DNA of 64,000 nucleotides, taken from an uncultured Actinomycetales bacterium. GTDB taxonomy: Bacteria > Actinomycetota > Actinomycetes > S36-B12. This document shows positions 28,950 through 38,985 of the stretch, one piece after another. A program made the position numbers and the translations under genes. The notes beneath the pieces were generated by a model, which did not search any database, was not told where the DNA came from, and was given only the letters and a program-made list of their open reading frames with translations. The stretch is from NCBI GenBank assembly GCA_913063435.1, contig CAJXYI010000002.1, positions 1 to 64,000 of the forward strand. Direction: 5' to 3'. The number at the start of each line of letters is the position of its first letter. Positions within the stretch are counted from its first letter, which is position 1.

Positions 28950-31103
28950 GTGTCAACGCTGAAGTCATCGCCGCTGCCACCACACTCCTCACCTTCCAAG
29001 CGTGCTCGAGCGGTCGCCGGAGCAACCGCCCTGTCGCTGGGTGGGTTCGCTTTAGCTGGTCTGGGCAGTCTGCGCCCTGCCTCGGTCTACGCCTCGGGCT
29101 TGTCGACCCGGTCTTTCGCGCTCCCCTGCACCGGCACTCCGGTAGCTGACGACACCGCGTTGCAGGCCGCCATTACGAACTCGGTGGACGACTCGGTGAT
29201 CTGCATCGCCCAATCGATCACCCTGAGTCAGACGTTGGTCCTCGACGACACCAGGGTCACCCTCGTGGGAGACGACTCGACCGTGACCTTGACCGCTCCG
29301 GGGAACAACCGCCATATCCGGGCCGATTCGCCGCCTCGCGGCGACGACACGCTGACGATCATGGACCTCACCCTCGCTGGTGGCCGCGGGGCGGATGGAG
29401 GCTCAATCAAGACTGATGAAGACGTCGTCGTGGAACGCAGTACGTTCACCGACAACAGGGCCACATCCTCCGGTGGCGCCATCTTCACATTCGGCAGCGT
29501 GACCACCACTGACGCTGACTTCACTGACAACGACGCTTCTGCTCGCGGCGGCGCCATCTACGCGGGGGGAAGTGTCACCAACACCGACAGCGCCTTCACC
29601 GAGAACGACGCCAACACCGGTGGTGGCGCCATCAGTGCCAACGGCAGTGTCACCACTACTGACACCGACTTCACCGACAACACCGCCAATTCCGCAGGCG
29701 CCATCCAATCCTTGGGAAGCGTCACCACCAACGGCGGCACCTTCACCAACAACACCGCCACCCTCACCCCCTTCACCGGTGGCGGCGCCATCAGCGCTAA
29801 CGGCAGTGTCACCACCACTGACACCGACTTCACCGACAACACCGCCAATTACGCAGGCGCCATCCGCGCCGGGGGAAGCGTCACCGCCAACGGCGGCACC
29901 TTCACCGAAAACACCGCCTCATCGCAAGGTGGCGCCATCGACGCGGACGACACGGTCTTGGTGAGCTACGCAACCTTCGCCGCGAACACTGCCGGGACCG
30001 AGGGAGGCGCCATCTTTACAGTCGGGCCGGTGACCGCACGGAATTCGACCTTCTTCATGAATTCAGCGGACACTCGTGGCGCAGCCGTGAAGGCGAGTGC
30101 GATCTCCCTGGCTTTCGTCACGTCCGTGGACGACTCATCCGCCGCCGACTCGGCTTTCTGGGCGGTGGCACCTCCCGGGAACCTGACCATGGTCGGCTCG
30201 GTCATCTCCCCCGCGGTCGGCGGTGGATCCGCATGCAACACGCTCGCCGATGATTTCTCCTACGACAGTTTCGCGACGGATGCATCCTGCGGATCAGGTG
30301 ATGACACCGTCACCATCACGACTCGCGGCTCCTTGGAATTCGACGACACGCTCGTCACGGACCCATCCACGGGCGCGCAGGTTCTCATCCCGGACAACAC
30401 CTCGGTTCTGGTCGGTGCGGCCCCTTTCGACCTCGTGCCTTCGGTCACCCTCGATCAACTCGGCACCACTCGCGGGCCGGTGACGACCACTGTCGGGGCC
30501 GTCCAGGTGTCGTCGGCCCCGCCTCCGCCGCCGACCCCGGTTATCCCACCGGGCGCACCCGGTGAAGTCGTCGCCATCGCCGGCAACCGGTCGGCCGAGG
30601 TCACCTGGAGCGCACCGGGCAGTGCCGGATCCTTCCCCATCACCACCTACCAGGTCGCCAATGACATCGATGGCGCCACCTGCCTGCTGAGCGTCGGACC
30701 CGACACCCCGCTGGCTTGCCAGATCACCGGACTAACCAACGGCGCGACCTACCGATTCCGCGTGCGGGCACTCAACGGAGCCGGTTGGAGCGCATGGTCG
30801 CCGTGGAGCGAGGCTGTGGCACCCGAACCGACACCACCTCCGATGACCAAGTCCATCGTGATCACCGGAATGCGAGAGGGGCGATTCGCTCGTGTCGTAG
30901 GCGTCACCACCGGCATCCAAGCGGATCAGGTGATCACCCGGGTGAAGCTGGGCGGCCAAACTCGATATCGGACCGGTGTGCCTCGCACCATCACACCCGA
31001 GGGCGCCTTCACCTGGCAGCGCGTCACGAATCCCAGGATTTTCGTCTACTTCGCCGCCGATGGCATTCGCTCCAACCGGGTCATCATCGAAGGCCGCCGC
31101 TGA
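28950..31103 (+). CDS. Secreted POMP-repeat (beta-helix) surface protein with FnIII domain
   Basis: A 717-residue exported protein. The GTG at 28950 has a GGAG site 5 nt upstream. An N-terminal signal (KRAR, then a hydrophobic stretch to VYASG) is visible. Residues ~150-370 hold about nine imperfect repeats with GGAI...F(T/A)xN spacing, the pattern of chlamydial polymorphic outer membrane proteins. These predict a right-handed beta-helix. Two 53-residue blocks 159 bp apart are nearly identical in DNA. A Pro-rich linker precedes an FnIII domain (~534-627) and a C-terminal ~90-residue domain I do not recognise. There is no LPXTG or other anchor. An adhesin-like or cell-surface role is inferred. 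It sits inside the menaquinone gene region without obvious linkage to it. Confidence 0.85.
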   Translation: MSTLKSSPLPPHSSPSKRARAVAGATALSLGGFALAGLGSLRPASVYASGLSTRSFALPCTGTPVADDTALQAAITNSVDDSVICIAQSITLSQTLVLDDTRVTLVGDDSTVTLTAPGNNRHIRADSPPRGDDTLTIMDLTLAGGRGADGGSIKTDEDVVVERSTFTDNRATSSGGAIFTFGSVTTTDADFTDNDASARGGAIYAGGSVTNTDSAFTENDANTGGGAISANGSVTTTDTDFTDNTANSAGAIQSLGSVTTNGGTFTNNTATLTPFTGGGAISANGSVTTTDTDFTDNTANYAGAIRAGGSVTANGGTFTENTASSQGGAIDADDTVLVSYATFAANTAGTEGGAIFTVGPVTARNSTFFMNSADTRGAAVKASAISLAFVTSVDDSSAADSAFWAVAPPGNLTMVGSVISPAVGGGSACNTLADDFSYDSFATDASCGSGDDTVTITTRGSLEFDDTLVTDPSTGAQVLIPDNTSVLVGAAPFDLVPSVTLDQLGTTRGPVTTTVGAVQVSSAPPPPPTPVIPPGAPGEVVAIAGNRSAEVTWSAPGSAGSFPITTYQVANDIDGATCLLSVGPDTPLACQITGLTNGATYRFRVRALNGAGWSAWSPWSEAVAPEPTPPPMTKSIVITGMREGRFARVVGVTTGIQADQVITRVKLGGQTRYRTGVPRTITPEGAFTWQRVTNPRIFVYFAADGIRSNRVIIEGRR
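29625..29942 (+). repeat. 159-bp direct duplication inside the POMP-repeat gene
   Basis: Two 159-bp blocks starting at 29625 and 29784 encode nearly the same 53 residues (GGAISANGSVTTTDTDFTDN and onward). This is a recent in-frame duplication within a series of older ~20-25-residue repeats. Confidence 0.8.
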
Positions 31104-31117
31104 CCCGGCACCGCATG

Positions 31118-32833
31118 TCAGCCCTGATCGTCGACCGATCGGACAGCCCGATCGAGCCGGATGACCTGATCGGCCCGTGAAGTCGTCGTGGCGATGATGA
31201 TGCTCACCCCGGCAGTCGACCTCGATTGCTCTAGTGCCTCGCGTAGGCGCGTGGCATCGGCTGCTTCGTGGCGTGTGACCCCCGGTGCGTCGAGCAGGCT
31301 GGTCAAGCGCGCACCGTGCGGGGTGCCGAAGACGCGTTCGAAATCGACGGCAAACTCAGGGGCTCCCTGCTCCAACTCTGAGAAGATCCCACCACCGTCG
31401 TTGTCGATGACGACATAGACCAGATGCGGATGCGGCTCACCCGGTGCGGCAAGGAGTCCGTTGCGGTCGTAGATCGCGGTCAGATCTCCCGCGATCGCGA
31501 CGGTGAAGGCATCCGTGCTGCCGGCGATCCCCCACGCAGTCGAGATCACGCCATCGATTCCCGAGGTTCCGCGATTGGCGAACACCCGGGCGCGGATCGG
31601 TCCGGCATACGCCGACACATGGCGCACCGGCCACGACGGTCCGATGACGACATTGTCTGCATCCGTCAGCGTCGACACCACAGTGCGCACCACCTGCACA
31701 CCGTCGAGCGCACCGGGGCTATCCGTGGGCCATGCCGCAGCGACTCGTTGCGCCTGTCTTTCATCTGCTTCCTGCCAGGCCGACAGCCACATCGGGTCGC
31801 GGATGACCTGAAGCATCGCGAATAGTTCCGGGAGCGAATCCAGGACTGTTTGCGCAGTACGCAGCGGATCGCAGGCATGTCCGGCCGGCCGCGGATCGAC
31901 CACCCAGTGCTCGTCGACTCTGGCGATCATGCGCATCACACCGCGGTGCAATCCCACTCGGCCGATCGTGACGACGATGTCGGGAACGTGGTCGGCGAGG
32001 AAGTCCTCGTCGTCCACCACGAGGGGGCCGTGGCGCAACGCACGACCGAGCCGCGACGCGTTGCCCGACGGTTCGCTGATGATCGGCCAGCCCGTCCGCT
32101 CGGCCAGGGACTCGATCAACTCGGTCGCGGCAGCCTCGTGGGGGAACCCGGCCGTATCCCCGACGATGATCACCCCGCGCGGCGACGTTACTGCGCCACT
32201 GGAGTGTGGATCGACCTCGCCGCCGACCGATGCTGGGTGCGTCCCCGGGCGCGGCACCAATGCGCACTTCGATCGTGCGATCTGCTCGACGGTTTCCGCG
32301 GAAACCAGCGGTTCCTCGAGGGCGATATTCAGGTGGACCGGGCCGGGATGACGAGCATCGGTTGCTGCTGCGATCGCCGTGGCCACAGCGGTTGCATCCG
32401 CAGCAGCATCGGGAGAGGTGAGATCGAGGGCGAATCGGCACTCCCCGCCGAAGAGTTCCGCCTGTTCGATGGTCTGGTTCGCTCCCACACCCCGCAGGCG
32501 AGGTGGCCGGTCTGCGGTGATCGCGATCAGCGGCACACCGCCATAGGAGGCCTCGACCACCGCCGGGTGCAGATTCACCGCCGCTGTGCCTGAGGTGGTG
32601 ATCACCGCAACCGGCGCATCGGATCCTTTTGCCAAACCCAGGGCGAGGTATCCGGCTGAACGTTCATCGATGCGCACGTGCAACCGAATGCGGCCTTCGC
32701 GCTCAGCGGCGGCGACCGCGAGCGCAAGTGGGGCCGATCGAGAACCTGGCGCCAGCACGACGTCCTTGACCCCGGCCACGAGGAGCGCTTCGATGACGGT
32801 CGCACCGCGCAGCATCGACGAGTCGTCGGACAT
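31118..32833 (-). CDS. menD: 2-succinyl-5-enolpyruvyl-6-hydroxy-3-cyclohexene-1-carboxylate synthase
   Basis: A 571-residue thiamine-diphosphate enzyme that joins isochorismate and 2-oxoglutarate. The N-terminal block VIEALLVAGVKDVVLAPGSR, the catalytic region RLHVRIDERSAGYLALGLAK, and the TPP domain with AIAGDLTAIYDRNGLL and VIDNDGGGIFSELEQG are characteristic. The ATG at 32833 shares one base with the menC stop. A GTG one codon upstream is equally possible. It is convergent with the POMP-repeat gene, with 14 bp between stops. Confidence 0.94.
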   Translation of the reverse strand: MSDDSSMLRGATVIEALLVAGVKDVVLAPGSRSAPLALAVAAAEREGRIRLHVRIDERSAGYLALGLAKGSDAPVAVITTSGTAAVNLHPAVVEASYGGVPLIAITADRPPRLRGVGANQTIEQAELFGGECRFALDLTSPDAAADATAVATAIAAATDARHPGPVHLNIALEEPLVSAETVEQIARSKCALVPRPGTHPASVGGEVDPHSSGAVTSPRGVIIVGDTAGFPHEAAATELIESLAERTGWPIISEPSGNASRLGRALRHGPLVVDDEDFLADHVPDIVVTIGRVGLHRGVMRMIARVDEHWVVDPRPAGHACDPLRTAQTVLDSLPELFAMLQVIRDPMWLSAWQEADERQAQRVAAAWPTDSPGALDGVQVVRTVVSTLTDADNVVIGPSWPVRHVSAYAGPIRARVFANRGTSGIDGVISTAWGIAGSTDAFTVAIAGDLTAIYDRNGLLAAPGEPHPHLVYVVIDNDGGGIFSELEQGAPEFAVDFERVFGTPHGARLTSLLDAPGVTRHEAADATRLREALEQSRSTAGVSIIIATTTSRADQVIRLDRAVRSVDDQG

Positions 32834-33873
32834 CACACGCCGCCCGCGATCGCCTGCTCGACGAGTTCAGCCCCGCCTGAATGCCACACCTCGACCGCAC
32901 GTTCGCGCCAGTGCCGAGCCTGATCATCATCGAGTCGACCACGCGCTCGCATCAACGCATCGAGGTCCGGACTCACCCTCTGCACGCCGAGCATGCCATC
33001 AACAGGCACGAGCGGTGTGGACACGACGTCCTCGGCCAGGAGCGCGCCCGTGCCCAATCCGCAGGCACCGGGAGCACGGGGCAGTGCCGTCGCGAGCGTT
33101 ACTCCTGCCGCAAGACCCACGGCCGAGTCCAATGCCCCTGACACCACGACCTCGCCCGGCCAGTCCTGCACCAGACGCAATCCCGCACGCACACCCCCGA
33201 TCGGGCCCACCTTGACGATGACGACATCGGCGATCGACTCGAGTTCGCCCATGGCGACTCCCCCGATGCGCACCGACTCATCCACCGCGATGCGCACCTC
33301 GACCTGCTCGCGTAAGCGCTGCAGATCCTCGAGTTCACCGCACGGCTGCTCGACGTAGTCGATGTCATAGGCGACGAGCCGCGCCAATGCGCGAGCAGCC
33401 TCATCCAACGTCCATCCCGCATTGGCGTCGAGCCGGATCTTCCCTCGACCCTCCCGGCCGACGCCGCGCATCGCGACGTCGATCGCATCGCGCACGGACG
33501 CCACTCGCGCTTCATCATCGGCCAAGCGCTCACCAGGTGCCGCGATCTTGACCTTGACCGTCGTGCAGCCGTGATCGAGTACCGCGGAACGCGCAATCGC
33601 TGCCGCATCATCGGCATGCACCGCGGGGATGATCGCGTTGACCGGGACCTCCACTCGCTGGGGCTGCGGCCAGGTGCCGAATGCTGCTTCGGCGGCCGCG
33701 GCCAGCCACGGAGCTGCCTGCTGCGAGGTGTAGTCCTCGAACGGCGCGAACTCCCCCCAACCGCTAGGACCGCGGATGAGCAGCCCTTCGCGCATCTGCA
33801 GCCCGCGGAATGATCGCGTCAGCGGCAGCGCGAACGGCACTGCATCATGCAGCAGGTCCGCGAGTTCAGGCAT
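32833..33873 (-). CDS. menC: o-Succinylbenzoate synthase
   Basis: A 346-residue enolase-superfamily enzyme that dehydrates SHCHC to o-succinylbenzoate. Catalytic elements seen are TTVKVKIAAPGE (KxK), GKIRLDANAGWTLDEA (metal Asp), DIDYVEQPCGELEDLQRL (Glu), IAVDESVRIGG (Asp) and IVKVGPIGGVRAG (Lys). The ATG at 33873 begins directly before conserved sequence. A GTG at 33897 is an alternative. menB lies 58 bp upstream and menD overlaps downstream. Confidence 0.93.
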   Translation of the reverse strand: MPELADLLHDAVPFALPLTRSFRGLQMREGLLIRGPSGWGEFAPFEDYTSQQAAPWLAAAAEAAFGTWPQPQRVEVPVNAIIPAVHADDAAAIARSAVLDHGCTTVKVKIAAPGERLADDEARVASVRDAIDVAMRGVGREGRGKIRLDANAGWTLDEAARALARLVAYDIDYVEQPCGELEDLQRLREQVEVRIAVDESVRIGGVAMGELESIADVVIVKVGPIGGVRAGLRLVQDWPGEVVVSGALDSAVGLAAGVTLATALPRAPGACGLGTGALLAEDVVSTPLVPVDGMLGVQRVSPDLDALMRARGRLDDDQARHWRERAVEVWHSGGAELVEQAIAGGV

Positions 33874-33931
33874 GGTCGATGGCACCGTCGATGTCACCCG
33901 TTCCGGTGGCAGACCGAAACCGAAGTCATGT

Positions 33932-34897
<966 letters not shown>

Positions 34898-34927
34898 GGG
34901 ATCTGCGGGGACCTCTCGACTTTGGGT

Positions 34928-34946
34928 GCACCGCGGGGCGCGGTGC
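34928..34946. promoter_or_regulatory. 8-bp perfect hairpin between divergent menB and menE
   Basis: GCACCGCG (34928-34935) and CGCGGTGC (34939-34946) with a 3-nt loop lie in the 85-bp gap between the two start codons. The position fits an operator, or a stem in the menB leader if transcription starts from a TAGGTT near 34958-34963 on the minus strand. Confidence 0.4.
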
Positions 34947-34969
34947 CTGCGGTCCAACCTAGTCAGCCC

Positions 34970-34975
34970 TACGCT
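34970..34975 (+). promoter_or_regulatory. -10 hexamer TACGCT for menE
   Basis: TACGCT ends 7 nt before the ATG at 34983, with no ribosome-binding site. Leaderless transcription of menE-menA is likely. Confidence 0.5.
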
Positions 34976-34982
34976 CGTCGGC

Positions 34983-36236
34983 ATGCCCGCACCTGCCTCC
35001 CCGCCGGGAAGCGATACCGACGGCAGCCTGCTGTCCGTCGTGGGTGTGCCGCCTGGTGCAGCCGGTGCCCGCATCGTTCGAGATCGGGTCGAACAGGTCC
35101 TCACCTCCCCGACTGCGGCATTCGCGCTGGTCTCCGACCCCGAATCCGCCATCGCAGTCGTGCGACCGGAACTTCCGCTGGAGGATCCACACACGGCCCT
35201 GGTGGTGCTGACCAGCGGGTCGACCGGTGATCCCAAAGGTGTGTGCTGGTCGCGGGAGAACCTGCTGGCGATGGCGGCGATGTGGCGTGATCGCTATCCG
35301 GACAGCATCGACGCACCCCGTGTAGTGGCACTGCCGGTGACCACCGCCGGCGGCCTCGGCATGGTCGTGCGCGCTGTCATCGATGGTGCACCGAGCGTCG
35401 TCGTACCATCGATCGCCGGAGCAGGGCGGTTCACCTCGGAGGTGTTCGCCGAAACCATCGAGCCGGTCGCCGAAGCCGGTCCCGTCGTGTCACTGGTCCC
35501 GACCCAGGTGGCGCTGTTGATGCGTGATCGATTGGGTCGGCAGGCTCTGCGCACCATGCGTCGGGTGTTCGTCGGTGGAGCGGCAGCACCTGATCGACTG
35601 CTGACCGAGGCTCGCGACCTCGGCATCGAGATCGTGACGACGTATGGCATGACCGAGACATGCGGCGGCTGCGTGCACGACGGCACGCCCCTGGACGGTG
35701 TCTCCGTGCGGGTCGATCACGGTGGTCGAATCCATCTGTCCGGCGCCATGTGCGCCCTGGGTTATCGTCTGCGGCCGCAGGAGACCACCGAGTCATTCAT
35801 CGGCGACACGTTCGTGACCGGTGATGTCGGTTCCTGGGATGGTCATCGTCTCAGTGTCCTCGGGCGCATCGATGACGTCGTGCAGATTCGCGGCATCAAT
35901 GTCGCGATCGGAGCCGTGGAACGAGCGATCGTCGATTCCGGGCTCGTACGCGAGGCGGTCGTCGTCCCTTTCGATGACGACATCGATGGCTCGCACCTGC
36001 ATGCATTGGTCATTCCCGCACATGACGCACCGGGGCCTCGCGGCCGGGAATGGATACAGACCCTCAGCGAGGCAGTAGGCGAACAGCTCGGGCGGATCGC
36101 CGTACCCCGCTCCATCCGACCGGTCGCAGTGCTGCCCTATCTGCCAGGTGGCAAGATCGACCGTCGCACCGCACGCACACTGCTTCCCCCTGACGCGACC
36201 TCGAGCGAGGACCGGACCGAAGAGAAAGGGACCTGA
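34983..36236 (+). CDS. menE: o-Succinylbenzoate-CoA ligase
   Basis: A 417-residue member of the ANL adenylating family that activates o-succinylbenzoate with ATP and CoA. The P-loop-like motif [14 protein letters not shown], the YGMTETCGG block, the TGDVGSWDG Asp, [12 protein letters not shown] and the C-terminal catalytic lysine in LPGGKIDRR are all present. It is shorter at the N-terminus than general acyl-CoA synthetases, as usual for MenE. Divergent from menB and 7 bp before menA. Confidence 0.93.
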   Translation: MPAPASPPGSDTDGSLLSVVGVPPGAAGARIVRDRVEQVLTSPTAAFALVSDPESAIAVVRPELPLEDPHTALVVLTSGSTGDPKGVCWSRENLLAMAAMWRDRYPDSIDAPRVVALPVTTAGGLGMVVRAVIDGAPSVVVPSIAGAGRFTSEVFAETIEPVAEAGPVVSLVPTQVALLMRDRLGRQALRTMRRVFVGGAAAPDRLLTEARDLGIEIVTTYGMTETCGGCVHDGTPLDGVSVRVDHGGRIHLSGAMCALGYRLRPQETTESFIGDTFVTGDVGSWDGHRLSVLGRIDDVVQIRGINVAIGAVERAIVDSGLVREAVVVPFDDDIDGSHLHALVIPAHDAPGPRGREWIQTLSEAVGEQLGRIAVPRSIRPVAVLPYLPGGKIDRRTARTLLPPDATSSEDRTEEKGT

Positions 36237-36243
36237 TCGACCC

Positions 36244-37134
36244 ATGGCGAGCATCCGGGAGTGGGTCGCTGGCGCACGCCCGCGCACCCTTACCGCGGCG
36301 GTCGCACCCGTCGCCGTCGGAACCGGTGTGGCCGCATCCGCCCAGTCGGTCGCTCTTCCGCGCGCCGGCCTCGCCCTGATCGTCGCCGTAGCACTCCAGG
36401 TGGGGGCGAACTACGCCAACGACTACAGCGACGGCATCCGCGGCACCGACACCTCGCGGGTCGGCCCGGTGCGACTGGTCGGGCAGGGGATCGCGGCAGC
36501 CGGTCAGGTTCGCTTCGCCGCCTTCGCATCCTTCGCAGTCGCCGCTATAGCGGGACTGGTCCTGGTCATCCTCACCGCACAGTGGTGGCTGCTGCTCGTC
36601 GGTGCGGCATCCATCGCGGCGGGGTGGTGGTACACCGGGGGACAGCGGCCCTACGGCTATCGCGGCCTCGGCGAGGTATTCGTCTTCATCTTCTTCGGGA
36701 TCGTCCCGGTCATGGGCACCGCCTACGTGCAGATGCTCACCTGGTCGAGCACCGCGCTCATCGCATCCGTGGGAGTGGGGTCGATCGCGTGCGCGATCTT
36801 GGTGGCGAATAACCTGCGCGACATCCCCACGGATACCGAGCACGGCAAGATCACTCTCGCGGTGCGACTCGGGGTGGCACGGACCCGCATGCTCTTCGTC
36901 GGACTTCTCGCCGTTCCCTACGCCGTGGTCATCGTGTTGGCCACCGGCTGGGGACCGAATCTCACCGGCGCCTGGTGGACCCTGCTGTCGTTACCGCTGG
37001 CTGTTCGCGCCGGTTTCGTCGTTATCGATGGCGTCACCGGCCGCGACCTCGTTCCCGTGCTGTCCCTCACCGGGGTGCTGTCCGGCATCTACGGAATCCT
37101 CCTCGGCATCGGCCTGGCTCTGCCGACCGGCTGA
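36244..37134 (+). CDS. menA: 1,4-Dihydroxy-2-naphthoate polyprenyltransferase
   Basis: A 296-residue UbiA-superfamily membrane enzyme that attaches the polyprenyl tail to DHNA. The first aspartate motif is NYANDYSDGIRGTD and the second is NNLRDIPTDTEHGK. About eight or nine hydrophobic helices are seen. The ATG at 36244 lies 7 bp after the menE stop, with AAAGGGA upstream. Its last 144 bp overlap the antisense DUF4229 gene. The prenyl donor probably comes from the synthase at 7699-8688. Confidence 0.94.
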   Translation: MASIREWVAGARPRTLTAAVAPVAVGTGVAASAQSVALPRAGLALIVAVALQVGANYANDYSDGIRGTDTSRVGPVRLVGQGIAAAGQVRFAAFASFAVAAIAGLVLVILTAQWWLLLVGAASIAAGWWYTGGQRPYGYRGLGEVFVFIFFGIVPVMGTAYVQMLTWSSTALIASVGVGSIACAILVANNLRDIPTDTEHGKITLAVRLGVARTRMLFVGLLAVPYAVVIVLATGWGPNLTGAWWTLLSLPLAVRAGFVVIDGVTGRDLVPVLSLTGVLSGIYGILLGIGLALPTG

Positions 37135-37455
37135 CAGCACCTCCGGCCGGCCCGCCTCCGTGCCGAGTGACACCCCAGAACCCAGCGCATCGGGGGAATG
37201 TGACGCCTCGACGAGGGCATCCTCGAGCATCTCGTTGCGCTTGATGCGGTCGTCGATGCGTCGGAAGACCCGCCACACCGCCGTGCTCGCATCATCGCGG
37301 GTTCGATCGAGCACGAAGAATCCGATCACGCCAGAAACTGCCACAGCGATGGCGATGGCCAACAATCCCCGCCAGGGAGTGACCAACTGCACCACCAGCC
37401 AGACCGCGGCGAGCAGGGCTAGCCTCAAAGCGGTGTAGATCGCCAAGCCGCGCAT
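36991..37455 (-). CDS. DUF4229-like membrane protein
   Basis: A 154-residue protein with two N-terminal hydrophobic helices (LALLAAVWLVVQLV and LLAIAIAVAVSGVIGFFVL), then a basic helical segment DRTRDDASTAVWRVFRRIDDRIKRNE and a polar tail. The first ~90 residues look like the DUF4229 family that sits near menA/cytochrome genes in actinobacteria. The last ~48 residues are antisense to menA and may be non-conserved. The ATG at 37455 has a -10 hexamer 6 nt upstream. No function is known. Confidence 0.72.
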   Translation of the reverse strand: MRGLAIYTALRLALLAAVWLVVQLVTPWRGLLAIAIAVAVSGVIGFFVLDRTRDDASTAVWRVFRRIDDRIKRNEMLEDALVEASHSPDALGSGVSLGTEAGRPEVLSAGRQSQADAEEDSVDAGQHPGEGQHGNEVAAGDAIDNDETGANSQR

Positions 37456-37461
37456 TACTCC

Positions 37462-37467
37462 ACGGTA
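37462..37467 (-). promoter_or_regulatory. -10 hexamer TACCGT for the DUF4229 gene
   Basis: TACCGT (minus strand) ends 6 nt before the ATG at 37455, fitting a leaderless transcript. Confidence 0.45.
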
Positions 37468-37561
37468 GGCGAACGGATGTCGATCCGCCGGGTCGGGGTT
37501 AGGCTAGACACCACCTCGGGCAACGAGGCACAGCTGGTCATCCCCAGCCGGTCATGTTCCA

Positions 37562-37582
37562 CCGATCCGGCCACCGGATCGG
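37562..37582 (+). promoter_or_regulatory. 9-bp perfect hairpin in the leader of the PLDc_N gene
   Basis: CCGATCCGG (37562-37570) and CCGGATCGG (37574-37582) flank a 3-nt loop, 40 bp before the ATG. It could be a leader stem or an operator. The function is unknown. Confidence 0.4.
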
Positions 37583-37622
37583 CCCTACACCGCACAGGTC
37601 ACGAAAGCGAGGTGCTCGACAC

Positions 37623-37949
37623 ATGCTGAGAGTCGGTGGTGTGCTGCTCGCCCTCGCGCTCTACATCTGGTTCATCGTCGATGTCCTGCGCACGCCCAGG
37701 GCCGACGTCCGGACACTGCCGAAATTCGTCTGGCTGATCCTGGTCGTGGTGATCCCCCTGCTCGGCGGGGTGCTGTGGTTCTTCGCCGGTCGGCCCCGAC
37801 CGCAGCGACCGCGGTTCGGCCGGCGCCGGCCGCGTGGTCCGATCGCCCCCGATGACGACCCGAACTTCCTGCGCAAGATCGACCAGGAGACCTGGAGTGA
37901 GCGGATGCGTCGTCGGCGCGGCGGCGGTGCTGATCCGGCTGCTTCCTGA
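37623..37949 (+). CDS. PLDc_N-domain small membrane protein
   Basis: A 108-residue protein with two hydrophobic helices (GVLLALALYIWFIVDVLRT and KFVWLILVVVIPLLGGVLWFF), the pattern of the phospholipase D nuclease N-terminal (PLDc_N) family. A Pro/Arg-rich cytoplasmic tail follows, so no catalytic PLD domain is present. The ATG at 37623 follows GCGAGG. A 9-bp hairpin lies in the leader. It is convergent with ccsB. Family members occur widely in actinobacteria next to cytochrome maturation genes, and their role is unknown. Confidence 0.8.
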   Translation: MLRVGGVLLALALYIWFIVDVLRTPRADVRTLPKFVWLILVVVIPLLGGVLWFFAGRPRPQRPRFGRRRPRGPIAPDDDPNFLRKIDQETWSERMRRRRGGGADPAAS

Positions 37950-38004
37950 TCGGTCGTCTGATCAAACCGCCGCTGTGTCGGCCTGTCGTTGAACGCTCAG
38001 CTCG

Positions 38005-38985
38005 CTACACCCCGGCGTAGGAATGCAGGCTGTTGACGAACAGGTTGACCCCGAAGTAGTTGATCAGGAACGAAACCCAACCCAGGATCGCGATGTAGGC
38101 CGCACGCCGACCGCGCCAGCCCGCTGTCGCCCGCGCGTGCAGATAGCCCGCGTAGATCACCCAGGTGATGAAAGCCCAGGTCTCCTTCGGGTCCCAGCCC
38201 CAGTAGCGACCCCAGGCATTCTCGGCCCAGATGGCACCGGCGATCACCGCGAACGTCCACAGTGGGAAGGCGAACGCGAGGATGCGATAGGCCATCGTGT
38301 CGAGTTTGACCGCTTGGGGTAGCCGGGCGACAGCGCCGCTGATCCGGCCCTTGCGCTCGGCGCGTTCGCGCCACAGATACAGCCCCGTCAAGCCCGCGGC
38401 GATGGTGAATGCGCCCCCGGAAACAATCGCGGCACTGACGTGGATGACCAGCCACCACGATGTGAGCGCGGGCACGAGCTGAGCAGCCTCGGTGTACAGC
38501 ACGGTGACCGCGAGACCGACGGTCAGCAGGGTCGCGCCCGTCGCGAAGACCCCGAGCCAACGCAGGTCGCGACGCAGCGACATGAACAGATACACACCCA
38601 GGATCGCCACCGCTGAGGACAGCGAATATTCGTACATGTTGCCCCACGGCACCCGCCCGGCCCATACACCGCGCAGCACCGCTCCCAGAAGCAGCAGACC
38701 GAAACCCAGCCACGCGAGGCTGAGGCCGACGTTGCCGGCACGTCGCCCACGTTCGTCGATCGGTGGGGCCGTCGTCGGCTGACCGGAGGCTGCCGGATCC
38801 ACCCGAACCGATGGAGCGCTATCCGCTCCGACTCCAACGGTCACCGGTGTCTTGCGGGCATCGGGGCTGACCCGATTGCCGCGCGCGGAGAACGTCGCGG
38901 CGAACGCGATCATCGAGAACGTCAACACGACCATCGCCGCGTACACCGCGGCGTTGCTCCACCCGGCCAGATCAGCTGCGCTCAC
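38005..38985 (-). CDS. ccsB: Cytochrome c biogenesis protein CcsB (ResC/CcsA-type)
   Basis: A 326-residue haem-handling membrane protein of the system II cytochrome c synthase. The WWD signature is seen in IWAENAWGRYWGWDPKETWAF cut over the last transmembrane part, and external histidines are present (VIHVSAAIV). It overlaps resB by 4 bp. With ResB it exports haem and ligates it to apocytochromes outside the membrane. It ends a five-gene operon beginning with the phosphatase. Confidence 0.94.
   Translation of the reverse strand: MSAADLAGWSNAAVYAAMVVLTFSMIAFAATFSARGNRVSPDARKTPVTVGVGADSAPSVRVDPAASGQPTTAPPIDERGRRAGNVGLSLAWLGFGLLLLGAVLRGVWAGRVPWGNMYEYSLSSAVAILGVYLFMSLRRDLRWLGVFATGATLLTVGLAVTVLYTEAAQLVPALTSWWLVIHVSAAIVSGGAFTIAAGLTGLYLWRERAERKGRISGAVARLPQAVKLDTMAYRILAFAFPLWTFAVIAGAIWAENAWGRYWGWDPKETWAFITWVIYAGYLHARATAGWRGRRAAYIAILGWVSFLINYFGVNLFVNSLHSYAGV

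Noticed and set aside
29440-29960. Regular repeats that could suggest a CRISPR array
   Set aside because: The repeats are in frame within a protein gene, differ in length, and have no constant spacer layout or cas genes.
34898-35236. Longer N-terminus for menB
   Set aside because: The extra region is antisense to menE and unlike any MenB.
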